Notes under the pieces: model-generated | Database searches by the model: none | Seen by the model: only the letters and a program-made list of their open reading frames with translations | Told to the model about the DNA's origin: nothing | DNA from: Singulisphaera sp. GP187 | GTDB taxonomy: Bacteria > Planctomycetota > Phycisphaerae > Phycisphaerales > SM1A02 | NCBI GenBank assembly: GCA_945896765.1 | Contig: CAMDEL010000042.1 | Coordinates: 1 to 10,182 of the forward strand | Reading direction: 5' to 3' | Length of the DNA: 10,182 nucleotides | Translations under genes and position numbers: made by a program | Shown here: one piece after another, positions 1-5,945 of the stretch | Numbering within the stretch: the first letter of the stretch is position 1 | How the letters are laid out: each line of letters opens with the position of its first letter

Positions 1-188
1 ACAACTTTGCCCTTGAACTGAGCGAGGTCATATGATTTGCCATCGAGATCTTTGATTGGAATTGTGTACATAGTTTTATCTTTCCACTTCTCTGTAAGTG
101 CTGGAGTTTGCGGAGCGGTCTGCGCGCATGCGATACCAGTGGCGAGCAGGATGGCAGAGACGACGGTGTGACGAATGGCTGAGATCAT
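1..188 (-). CDS. Exported glutathione peroxidase-like (thioredoxin-fold) protein, 3' end cut by window
   Basis: Only the first 62 codons are in the window. The N-terminus has a short basic start followed by a hydrophobic stretch (about residues 8-20) and an Ala-Cys-Ala/Gln site, which looks like a signal peptide cleaved by signal peptidase I. The Cys does not sit in a good lipobox. After a short linker the mature part reads YTIPIKDLDGKSYDLAQFKGKVV, split here as YTIPIKDLDG then KSYDLAQFKGKVV. This is the usual opening of glutathione peroxidases and related thioredoxin-fold proteins, just before the catalytic Cys/Sec segment, which lies off the edge. The ATG at 188 has a good ribosome site (AAGGA at 194-198, 5-base spacing). 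It starts 34 bases after the glmS stop on the same strand, so read-through transcription is possible. A TlpA/AhpC-type thiol protein is the alternative; the active site is not visible, so the exact family is uncertain. Confidence 0.6.
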   Translation of the reverse strand, partial: MISAIRHTVVSAILLATGIACAQTAPQTPALTEKWKDKTMYTIPIKDLDGKSYDLAQFKGKV

Positions 189-222
189 ATTTTTCCTTAT
201 TGTAAAGACGGTTTCGTAACCA

Positions 223-2058
223 TCACTCGACGGTCACGCTCTTGGCAAGATTGCGTGGCTTATCCACATCTTTCCCGCGAAGAACTGCGGCATGGTAGGC
301 AAGCAATTGCAGCGGAATGACAGAAACAAGCGGCTGCAACTGTTCGATGACATCAGGCACATAGAAAACTTCTTCTGAAACCGTACGGATATGTTCGTCA
401 CCCTCGGTGGCAACAGCGATCACATGACCACCACGACTACGCACTTCAGAAATATTTGCAAGCACTTTTTCATATTGCGAATTTCTGGTCGCCACAAACA
501 CCACCGGCATCCCCTTGTCGATCAACGCGATCGGACCATGCTTCATCTCCGCTGCAGGCATTCCTTCTGCGTGGATGTATGAAATTTCTTTCAGCTTCAA
601 CGCGCCTTCGAGTGCGACGGGATAGTTGACACCACGACCTAGGAAGAGCCAATTCTCGCGCTCAACATATTTCGCAGTCGCCTTGCGAATCGCGTCGGTT
701 GTCTCCAACACGCGCTGAATCTTCTGCGGAATCTCAATCATCTCTTTCAAGAACGAGGTGACGTAATCCTGACTGAGATATCGACGACGACCTATATAAA
801 GAGACAACATCGCCAAAGCCAGAATCTGTCCCGTGAACGCCTTCGTGCTTGCGACTCCGATTTCCGGCCCGACGCGCAGATAGACCCCAGCATCAGATTC
901 ACGCGCGATGGTGGAACCAACAACATTCACAACGCCAAGTGTCAACGCGCCGCGTTGTTTCGCTTCTTGGAGCGCAGCAAGAGTGTCGGCGGTTTCTCCG
1001 GACTGACTGACGGCAATGACGCAAGTTCCAAAGTCGACGATGGGATTGCGATATCGAAACTCGCTGGCGAAATCGTTTTCCGCAGCAATTTTCGCAAGAT
1101 CTTCCATCAGATATTTTCCAACCATGCTCGCATGCAATGCTGTTCCCTGCCCAACCATCACGATGCGCTTGGCATTGGCGAGCGTGCGCGCGTGGTCAGC
1201 GATGCCACCAAGCACAATGGATCCCGTCCGCGTATCAACTCGACCTTGCATCGTCATGCGAAGCGATCGAGGCTGCTCGAAAATTTCCTTGAGCATGTAA
1301 TGCTCGTATGGGCCTAAATCGATTTCGGCTAATTCGAATTCCAACTCGCGGACTTCCGTGGTGATTGGCACGTCATCAATCGTCGCGGTTCGGAAGGAGT
1401 CGCGGGTCAACTTGGCAACCGTGAAATCTGGCAGGGTGAAAGCTTGCGTGGTGTGAGCGACGATTGCGCTCGAATCACTCGCCACGATGTACTCGCCGTT
1501 GCCAACGCCAACCATCAAAGGAGAACCCTTGCGAGCAACCACGAGCGTGTCAGGTTCTTCTGCGCACATCACGGCGATGGCATACGCGCCAGTGACTTCC
1601 CGAAGAGCTGCCTGAACGGCTTTCTCCAAATCACCGTGATAGAGCTCGCCGATAAGGTGCGCAAGCACTTCTGTGTCAGTCTCGCTGTTGAAAGTATGTC
1701 CCTTTTCTTCCAAATACTTCTTTAATGTCGCGTAATTCTCGATGATTCCGTTATGGATGATCGCGATTCCATGTCCTTGCTTGGCATCGTCTTGGTGAGG
1801 ATGAGCGTTTGCTTCGGTCACACCTCCGTGAGTTGCCCAGCGCGTGTGAGCAATGCCGATGGTTCCACTGAGGCCTTCTGTCACCTGCGTCTTTTCTTCA
1901 AGCACGCGAACCCGACCAACCGCCTTGCAAATGTGCAAGCCATGATTCATCAAACCAATTCCTGCGGAGTCATAGCCTCGATACTCCAAGCGCTTCAAAC
2001 CTTCCAGAAGGATTGGCATTGCTTGCTTGCGACCGATATAGGCGACGATTCCACACAT
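223..2058 (-). CDS. glmS: Glutamine--fructose-6-phosphate aminotransferase (isomerizing)
   Basis: This 611-residue protein makes glucosamine-6-phosphate from fructose-6-phosphate and glutamine in the cytoplasm, the first step towards UDP-GlcNAc for peptidoglycan. The N-terminal glutaminase domain starts MCGIVAYIG, with Cys2 becoming the nucleophile after Met removal. It continues with RLEYRGYDSAGI (about 24-35), HTRWATHG (71-78) and HNGIIENY (102-109). Two SIS sugar-isomerase domains follow, marked by SQSGETADT (about 351-359), GVASTKAFTGQ (401-411) and EGALKLKEISYIHAEGM (484-500). The C-terminus DKPRNLAKSVTVE is the canonical family end that closes over the active site. I chose the ATG at 2058 because it puts Cys at position 2 and has AAGGAG nine bases upstream; a TTG three codons earlier abuts that site and would bury the Cys. 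The length is normal for the family. It is divergent from the folate cyclo-ligase gene. Confidence 0.97.
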   Translation of the reverse strand: MCGIVAYIGRKQAMPILLEGLKRLEYRGYDSAGIGLMNHGLHICKAVGRVRVLEEKTQVTEGLSGTIGIAHTRWATHGGVTEANAHPHQDDAKQGHGIAIIHNGIIENYATLKKYLEEKGHTFNSETDTEVLAHLIGELYHGDLEKAVQAALREVTGAYAIAVMCAEEPDTLVVARKGSPLMVGVGNGEYIVASDSSAIVAHTTQAFTLPDFTVAKLTRDSFRTATIDDVPITTEVRELEFELAEIDLGPYEHYMLKEIFEQPRSLRMTMQGRVDTRTGSIVLGGIADHARTLANAKRIVMVGQGTALHASMVGKYLMEDLAKIAAENDFASEFRYRNPIVDFGTCVIAVSQSGETADTLAALQEAKQRGALTLGVVNVVGSTIARESDAGVYLRVGPEIGVASTKAFTGQILALAMLSLYIGRRRYLSQDYVTSFLKEMIEIPQKIQRVLETTDAIRKATAKYVERENWLFLGRGVNYPVALEGALKLKEISYIHAEGMPAAEMKHGPIALIDKGMPVVFVATRNSQYEKVLANISEVRSRGGHVIAVATEGDEHIRTVSEEVFYVPDVIEQLQPLVSVIPLQLLAYHAAVLRGKDVDKPRNLAKSVTVE

Positions 2059-2067
2059 GATTGACAA

Positions 2068-2073
2068 CTCCTT
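2068..2073 (-). promoter_or_regulatory. Ribosome binding site of glmS (decides the start)
   Basis: Read on the minus strand this is AAGGAG, nine bases before the ATG at 2058. It fixes the start at MCGIVAYIG and excludes the upstream TTG at 2067, which would touch the site directly. Confidence 0.75.
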
Positions 2074-2126
2074 GAATGAAAGTCCTTACAACAAATCCAA
2101 CCATAAGGTAGCGTATATGTTCGAGA

Positions 2127-2146
2127 GGTTGCACGCGTGTGCGACC
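2127..2146. promoter_or_regulatory. Inverted repeat in the glmS/cyclo-ligase divergent promoter region
   Basis: GGTTGCAC (2127-2134) and GTGCGACC (2139-2146) form an inverted repeat with a 4-base spacer; one position is a G.U pair on the plus strand and the rest match exactly. It lies within the 123 bases between the two divergent starts. It could be a repressor or activator site or a small hairpin in the leader of the cyclo-ligase mRNA. I see no convincing -35/-10 pair for either gene, so its role is a guess. Confidence 0.3.
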
Positions 2147-2181
2147 GATTGGCAGGACGCCTTCTTCGAGGTCTTTGACGC

Positions 2182-2826
2182 ATGGATGCGTCGCATACTC
2201 CTCACGACATCACCGATCGCAAGAACGCGATTCGATCCGACATGCGCACGCGCCTCGCGACGCTGACGGCTGATCAACGCGCTGAGTGGTCCACTGCAGC
2301 ATGCGCGAGATTGATTCGGTCGTTTGCATTTGCCCGCGCGAGTCGTGTCATGCTTTACATGCCGATGCGAAGTGAGGTCGACGTGATTTCCGTTGCACTT
2401 GAAGCATTTCGTTTGGGAAAATCTGTCTGCGTGCCGCGCGTAGATGGTTCGCGCAAGACCATGAATGCCGTCGAAACAACTTCATTTGACGATGAGTCGA
2501 TGGATTCTGACTCGCTGGGAGTCCGAGCGCCGAAAGTCGGCCAAGAAATCCCGCACGAAGAGATTGACTTGGTCATCGTTCCAGGCGTTGCCTTCGACAT
2601 GCATGGCTTTCGTTTGGGCCGCGGAGGCGGATATTACGATCGATACCTCGCACGATTTTCTCGCAACACTGCGACGATTGGAGTTTGCTTTGACATTCAA
2701 TTCGTCGAAGAGATCCCAACAGAGCCAACTGACATCGCCGTCCATGCAGTCGTGAGTGATCGTCGCGCCGTCCAACGCGATCCATCGCTTGCATTACTCG
2801 CAGTCCAAGATCGAAATCACATTTAG
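2182..2826 (+). CDS. 5-formyltetrahydrofolate cyclo-ligase (MTHFS)
   Basis: This 214-residue cytoplasmic enzyme is expected to use ATP to convert 5-formyl-THF to 5,10-methenyl-THF, returning a dead-end folate to one-carbon metabolism. The family signature is clear: an N-terminal basic helix (RKNAIRSDMRTRL, about 13-25), SEVDV (64-68), the VCVPRV strand (82-87), LGVRAPK (112-118), then DLVIVPGVAFD (129-139) and HGFRLGRGGGYYDRYL (141-156). The last segment is the glycine-rich motif that binds substrate and phosphate. The C-terminal region keeps the family's EPTDIAVHAVVSDR type ending. The ATG at 2182 has a modest ribosome site, GAGGT at 2168-2172, nine bases upstream. Only 22 bases separate it from the L,D-transpeptidase, so the two are probably co-transcribed although their functions are unrelated. 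E. coli calls this gene ygfA/fau; I leave the symbol blank. Confidence 0.92.
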   Translation: MDASHTPHDITDRKNAIRSDMRTRLATLTADQRAEWSTAACARLIRSFAFARASRVMLYMPMRSEVDVISVALEAFRLGKSVCVPRVDGSRKTMNAVETTSFDDESMDSDSLGVRAPKVGQEIPHEEIDLVIVPGVAFDMHGFRLGRGGGYYDRYLARFSRNTATIGVCFDIQFVEEIPTEPTDIAVHAVVSDRRAVQRDPSLALLAVQDRNHI

Positions 2827-2848
2827 AACTCATCCAAAGGAATCCAAC

Positions 2849-3952
2849 ATGACACTCGGCAGCCAACAACCACGATCCTCATCCGCAACTCTCTTCGGTG
2901 CAAATCGCCGCAAGTTGATTCCCATCGCGCTCGCATTGGTTGCAGCTGCTGGTGTTGCAGGCGGAACATATTATTTCACGGGAAATGACAAAACGCCAAC
3001 AACAGATCGCGTGTCGACGAACGCCGTGCCGCCAACGACTGCGACACCTTCCGTTGCGCCGATCGTCGCACAAAAAACGACGGAAATGCCAGCGATTTCT
3101 GCGAAATCTGGCGCTCAGCCTGTTGCGATGACCGCGCCTGTTGAGGGCGGTGGCGCTGCGATCCAACCTGTCACGCCATCAGCACCAAGCACAATGAATC
3201 TTGCAACAACGCTGGCGATGGCTCCGGCCGATCCAGTCGGCGCACGACTTGCATTGACGCACTTGCTCGATCGCCGCGAATTGAATGCGGCTGAAGAATT
3301 TGCTGCGATGACATCACTGCGAGAGTTGAACGCAAAACTATTTTTCTCGCCCGCAATGAGCGTCGGCGATCCATTCATTCGCGTCTATACGGTGCAGCCC
3401 GGCGACACTCTTTCCAAGGTCGCGAAAAAGAATGATGTGCAGACCGATTGGAGAATCATCCAGCGCATGAATGGCATGAAGAGCGAGAAGTCGCTGCGTA
3501 TCGGACAGAAATTAAAGCTACCGGTCGGTGCGTTTCACGCGGAGGTTTCCAAGAGCAACTATCAAATGAAGATCTATGCAGGCGAAGGTCCAAGCCGCGT
3601 GCTGATCGCAATCTTCCCAGTGGGGCTTGGCGAGTTGAACTCGACGCCAACTGGCGCATTCATGGTGCGACCAAAAAGCAAACTCATCAATCCAGAATGG
3701 AATAACCCGCGCACAGGCGAGCATTTCGCATCTGACGATCCGAAAAATCCAATCGGCGAACGATGGATCGGATTGATCGGCGTTGAAGCGCACAATCAAG
3801 GATTCAAGGGGTATGGAATTCACGGAACTGTTGATCCTGCTTCGATCGGCAAACAAGCATCGATGGGATGCGTTCGCATGAGCGATGCAGATGTTGAATT
3901 GGTGTATGAATTTCTCACCGAGCCAAACAGCACGATTGTTATTGCTCCGTAA
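2849..3952 (+). CDS. Membrane-anchored LysM / L,D-transpeptidase (YkuD) protein
   Basis: This 367-residue protein probably crosslinks or modifies peptidoglycan outside the cytoplasmic membrane. Residues 1-22 are cytoplasmic and basic at the end. Residues about 23-43 (KLIPIALALVAAAGVAGG) form one membrane segment or uncleaved signal anchor. Residues about 45-125 are a Thr/Pro/Ala-rich flexible linker. A LysM domain follows (about 179-225, YTVQPGDTLSKVAKKN to LRIGQKLKLP), then a YkuD domain (about 230-367). The catalytic motif is present: His325 in GIHGT and Cys341 in SMGCVRM. The ATG at 2849 has AAAGGA seven bases upstream; an in-frame GTG at 2756 lies inside the preceding gene and would put an extra 31 residues before the membrane anchor. 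It sits 22 bases after the cyclo-ligase stop. The family's chemistry is established; the substrate (meso-DAP stem) is inferred. Confidence 0.9.
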   Translation: MTLGSQQPRSSSATLFGANRRKLIPIALALVAAAGVAGGTYYFTGNDKTPTTDRVSTNAVPPTTATPSVAPIVAQKTTEMPAISAKSGAQPVAMTAPVEGGGAAIQPVTPSAPSTMNLATTLAMAPADPVGARLALTHLLDRRELNAAEEFAAMTSLRELNAKLFFSPAMSVGDPFIRVYTVQPGDTLSKVAKKNDVQTDWRIIQRMNGMKSEKSLRIGQKLKLPVGAFHAEVSKSNYQMKIYAGEGPSRVLIAIFPVGLGELNSTPTGAFMVRPKSKLINPEWNNPRTGEHFASDDPKNPIGERWIGLIGVEAHNQGFKGYGIHGTVDPASIGKQASMGCVRMSDADVELVYEFLTEPNSTIVIAP

Positions 3953-4045
3953 ATAAAATATGTGAATGAGAGTTGAATTTGCATTTCAATGCAGTGGTGT
4001 GCTGCAGACTGATTTGCCATCGTGGTCAAACACATACGGAATTGT

Positions 4046-4098
4046 TTTATGTGGGCGCCGCGGGACGACGGAATGGTTTATGCGAGCGCCGCGGGACG
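4046..4098. repeat. Imperfect tandem direct repeat, two 22-base copies
   Basis: Copies lie at 4046-4067 and 4077-4098 and match at 20 of 22 positions; the two differences are at the 7th and 9th bases. Both begin TTTATG and share the core GCGCCGCGGGACG. The period is 31 bases, not a multiple of three. The second copy forms the left side of the hairpin at 4084-4113, so the duplication may have copied half of a structural element. Confidence 0.75.
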
Positions 4099-4113
4099 CA
4101 TGTCCTGGCGCTC
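4084..4113 (+). repeat. Compact hairpin in the structured gap
   Basis: GAGCGCC (4084-4090) pairs with GGCGCTC (4107-4113). Inside, GGGAC (4093-4097) pairs with GTCCT (4102-4106) across a GCAT loop, leaving a 2-base bulge on the left. That gives 12 pairs, one of them G.U if read as plus-strand RNA. The arm is also complementary to 4163-4180, so it can take part in a competing longer pairing. No T-run follows, so it is not a standard terminator. Confidence 0.6.
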
Positions 4114-4180
4114 AAACATGCTGCGCCTCGCCTACGCGGACTCCGGCTCGGCTTGCAAACTCGCGCAGGACATGGTCCCG
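4092..4180. repeat. 18-pair inverted repeat competing with local hairpins
   Basis: CGGGAC and CATGTCCTG with CGC (within 4092-4111, two single-base bulges at 4098 and 4108) are complementary to GCGCAGGACATGGTCCCG at 4163-4180. Each arm is itself near-palindromic (GGAC...GTCC), so two small local hairpins and one long helix are mutually exclusive. Between the arms CTGCGC (4121-4126) can also pair with GCGCAG (4163-4168). Confidence 0.55.
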
Positions 4181-4235
4181 ACGGCGCACACGAAAAACGA
4201 TGGTCGTTTCCGCGGCTCGAATCTGTTTGCGTGCC

Positions 4236-4363
4236 CAGCCGTTGGAAAGTTCTCTCGGGCGAGTTCCGCAGGCGGCCGACTGAACTTGTAAATACATTTT
4301 CGCAAATCGGATCGTGTCGGTCGCCGAGGACTGTCTGAGCCCCGAGAGGACTTTTCACGGCTG
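4236..4363 (+). ncRNA. Candidate structured RNA or palindromic element: 128-base long hairpin
   Basis: The outer arms 4236-4259 (CAGCCGTTGGAAAGTTCTCT then CGGG) and 4341-4363 (CCCGAGAGGACTTTTCACGG then CTG) pair along 23 positions with one bulged base. A second stem continues inward: AGTTC (4262-4266) with GGACT (4328-4332). A third pairs GGCGGCCGAC (4271-4280) with GTCGGTCGCC (4316-4325), all ten positions. The apical loop (4281-4315) is AT-rich. All four non-Watson-Crick positions in these stems are G.U if the plus strand is transcribed and would be A.C mismatches in minus-strand RNA. That asymmetry is the main reason to prefer a plus-strand RNA over a simple DNA palindrome. No promoter or T-run terminator was identified and no known RNA family was recognised; a mobile palindromic repeat is the main alternative. 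Confidence 0.4.
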
Positions 4364-4391
4364 AACACTTATGCAATTCCGTGGCTGTATC

Positions 4392-4407
4392 TGCGGCTGT
4401 TCCCGCA
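4392..4407. repeat. Small hairpin just past the pdxA stop
   Basis: TGCGG (4392-4396) and CCGCA (4403-4407) flank a 6-base loop, eight bases beyond the pdxA stop codon. It could protect or end the pdxA transcript, but there is no T-run on either strand, so a standard intrinsic terminator is not supported. Confidence 0.3.
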
Positions 4408-4414
4408 ACTCGAC

Positions 4415-5518
4415 TCAGCCTGTCCAAGGTCCGCTTGATGACCACTCGCCCCGCGCTGGTCCATCTGGATGATTGCCGCTTGATCGCGTCGCTCCAGATG
4501 ATCGAGGTGCGCGCGCCAACTTCGCAGCCAACAGCATCGCTTCGCGCATCGCACTCGGGTCTGCTTTGCCTTCGCCTGCAATACCGAATGCAGTTCCGTG
4601 ATCGGGACTTGTTCGAACGATTGAAATGCCAAGCGTCACATTCACCGCGGATTCGAAGGCAACCATCTTCAGGGGAATCAATCCTTGATCGTGATACATC
4701 GCCACAACCAAGTCGTATCGCCCATTGAGCGCATCACGAAAAATCGTATCCGCAGCCCACGGGCCCGACGCATCAATGCCCGCGCTACAAGCCATATCGA
4801 TTGCAGGTCGAATGATTCGTTCTTCTTCATCGCCGAATAATCCGTGTTCGCCGGCGTGCGGATTCAGTCCGCACACAGCAATTCTCGGCGACGCGACTCC
4901 CATATCTTTGCAAAATCGATTTCCTAAATCAATCGGATCAAAGACTCGACCAATAGTCAGCAAATCTCGAATCGTCATAAGTGGGACGTGCGTTGTCGCC
5001 AATGCAACGCGCAACTTCGGCGCTGAAAATGCCATGCAATGACGGCGCGCGCGCGTGCGAAACGCAAACAATTCTGTGTGCCCAGGCCAGCGATAACCTG
5101 CAAGAGACCAAGACTCTTTACTGATCGGCGCCGTCACAACTGCGTCGACCCGCCGAGGGTCACCTTGAGCACGCATCGCGTCCGCGATCGCTGCTTCAAC
5201 ATAAGCCTTGCTTGCCAATCCGCCAACCTTCGAAGGCTCTCGCCCATCGAAAAGTCCAAGCACTTGTCCGTGATCGAGCACAACATAATCCGCATCAATT
5301 TCATGTTGAGCACGCTCGCTCTCCACAGCAACCCGAAGCCAATTCACTGGGATTCCACTTCGCTCTGCTGCGATATGCATCAAATGATTGGAACCATGAA
5401 CGACCCATTTCGCAGCGCGCCTGACGATCGGATCGTGAAGGGCCTTGACGGTGACTTCGGCGCCGATGCCGCAAGGATCACCCAAAGAGATTGCGACCGT
5501 TGGTCGGTCCATGTTCAT
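4415..5518 (-). CDS. pdxA: 4-hydroxythreonine-4-phosphate dehydrogenase (vitamin B6 biosynthesis)
   Basis: PdxA oxidises 4-phosphohydroxy-L-threonine with NAD(P)+ in the deoxyxylulose-5-phosphate-dependent route to pyridoxal phosphate; it is a cytoplasmic, metal-dependent dimer. The sequence shows SLGDPCGIGAE (11-21), VTAPISKESW (128-137), and the three family metal-ligand histidines: His147 (PGHTE), His177 (THVPL) and His276 (YHDQG). NPHAGEHGLFGDEE (219-232) and SPDHGTAFGIAGEGKAD (304-320) complete the signature. I start at the ATG at 5518 (MNMDRPTVAISLGD), which fits family N-termini; the frame stays open upstream to 5641 but that stretch has no family similarity. No clear Shine-Dalgarno site precedes it. 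At 367 residues it is longer than typical members (about 330): residues 338-367 are a Gly/Ser/Pro-rich tail with no counterpart that I recognise, next to the repeat-rich gap. It is divergent from the Cys-protein/recombinase pair. Confidence 0.95.
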   Translation of the reverse strand: MNMDRPTVAISLGDPCGIGAEVTVKALHDPIVRRAAKWVVHGSNHLMHIAAERSGIPVNWLRVAVESERAQHEIDADYVVLDHGQVLGLFDGREPSKVGGLASKAYVEAAIADAMRAQGDPRRVDAVVTAPISKESWSLAGYRWPGHTELFAFRTRARRHCMAFSAPKLRVALATTHVPLMTIRDLLTIGRVFDPIDLGNRFCKDMGVASPRIAVCGLNPHAGEHGLFGDEEERIIRPAIDMACSAGIDASGPWAADTIFRDALNGRYDLVVAMYHDQGLIPLKMVAFESAVNVTLGISIVRTSPDHGTAFGIAGEGKADPSAMREAMLLAAKLARAPRSSGATRSSGNHPDGPARGEWSSSGPWTG

Positions 5519-5669
5519 ATGTGGAATGTTAGCGAAGTAAATGTGCAGATTTATGGTCGTTTCGACCGATTCGGCACAGTAGAGTAATCCTTCCGCTGGA
5601 GCGAAAACCAGCACTTCCGCCTCGGCTTCTGCACAGTCCACACATTCATAAACGATCGCCCAACAAGCT
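5519..5669. other. Divergent promoter region between pdxA and the Cys-protein gene
   Basis: These 151 bases must hold the promoters for both directions. A tight inverted repeat, GGTCG TTT CGACC, lies at 5555-5567, and GCTGG/CCAGC arms flank an 8-base loop near 5597-5614. Either could be an operator or leader hairpin. No convincing -35/-10 pair and no ribosome site was found for either start. Confidence 0.35.
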
Positions 5670-5945
5670 ATGAACGATCCCGATCCCCGCTATTGCCCGC
5701 ACATGGACCTCAACGATCATCGTTGCACGTCGCGATTTGCGCTTGGCGAGGTCGAACAATTGTTCACATATTGTTGCGGTGGATTTCATGGATGCGCGCT
5801 CTATCACCGCATCAACATGGAAGTGCGATTTCGCGAAACAGTTGGCGACAATCAAAAAGGCATCCTTCAAAAAAATCTTGTTCCCGCACTTATGCAACCC
5901 ACAGTCCATGGAAGTTCTTACCGTAGCCGCCCGAAGACGCCGTGA
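5670..5945 (+). CDS. Small four-cysteine protein of unknown function, upstream of the recombinase
   Basis: This 91-residue protein looks real rather than a chance frame. It begins MNDPDPRYCPHMDLNDHRCT and continues to a second Cys cluster, CCGGFHGCALYHRIN. The pattern is C9-P, C19, C35/C36, C42, with an amphipathic stretch between (FALGEVEQLF, about 23-32). Four spaced cysteines suggest a zinc or iron-sulfur site, but no known motif is matched exactly and no function is claimed. From memory, similar short CPH...C...F.L...C...C..YHR proteins occur in planctomycetes; this could not be checked. The final third (about 55-91) is less ordered. It overlaps the recombinase start by 38 bases in another reading frame, which suggests coupled translation. 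No Shine-Dalgarno site is visible before the ATG. No signal peptide or membrane segment is seen, so it is probably cytoplasmic. Confidence 0.65.
   Translation: MNDPDPRYCPHMDLNDHRCTSRFALGEVEQLFTYCCGGFHGCALYHRINMEVRFRETVGDNQKGILQKNLVPALMQPTVHGSSYRSRPKTP

Larger units (their letters stand above)
3953..4414. other. 462-base non-coding gap rich in repeats
   Basis: This gap lies between the stops of the converging transpeptidase and pdxA genes. Its first part (3953-4045) is AT-richer and holds two small overlapping inverted repeats (TGCAT/ATGCA at 3980-3993 and TGCAG/CTGCA just after), without the T-run of a standard terminator. From about 4046 to 4363 it becomes GC-richer than its surroundings and dense in direct and inverted repeats. 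The last part (4364-4414) contains a TGCGG/CCGCA hairpin at 4392-4407. Open frames on both strands cross the gap, but their products are Arg/Ser/Ala-rich with no recognisable fold. The direct repeat inside has a 31-base period, so it would be read in different frames, which argues against coding. Confidence 0.6.

Noticed and set aside
2059..2181. glmS ribozyme/riboswitch or 6S RNA between glmS and the cyclo-ligase gene
   Set aside because: 6S RNA often neighbours this cyclo-ligase gene and the glmS ribozyme precedes some glmS genes, but the gap is only 123 bases and shows neither the ribozyme core nor the long 6S hairpin.
2756..2848. GTG start 31 codons upstream for the L,D-transpeptidase
   Set aside because: It lies inside the cyclo-ligase gene, and the ATG at 2849 has a good ribosome site at proper spacing.
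4230..4363. RNase P RNA, suggested by GGAAAGT and GACTGTC words
   Set aside because: The conserved rnpB core words are absent in full on both strands, and these segments sit in one continuous hairpin unlike the RNase P fold. tmRNA and SRP RNA cores were also not found.
4046..4445. Protein genes in the 3953-4414 gap, for example plus frames starting at 3966-4022 and a minus frame 4047-4445
   Set aside because: The products are Arg/Ser/Ala-rich without domains, frames overlap on both strands as expected for GC-rich DNA, and the 31-base repeat period breaks any shared frame.
5519..5641. 41-residue N-terminal extension of PdxA
   Set aside because: The frame is open, but PdxA proteins begin right at the residues encoded from 5518 and the extension shows no signal peptide or family similarity.
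5737..5907. Recombinase start 57 codons upstream
   Set aside because: The extra residues have no Xer similarity and are an alternative frame of the four-Cys gene; the family N-terminus fits the ATG at 5908.
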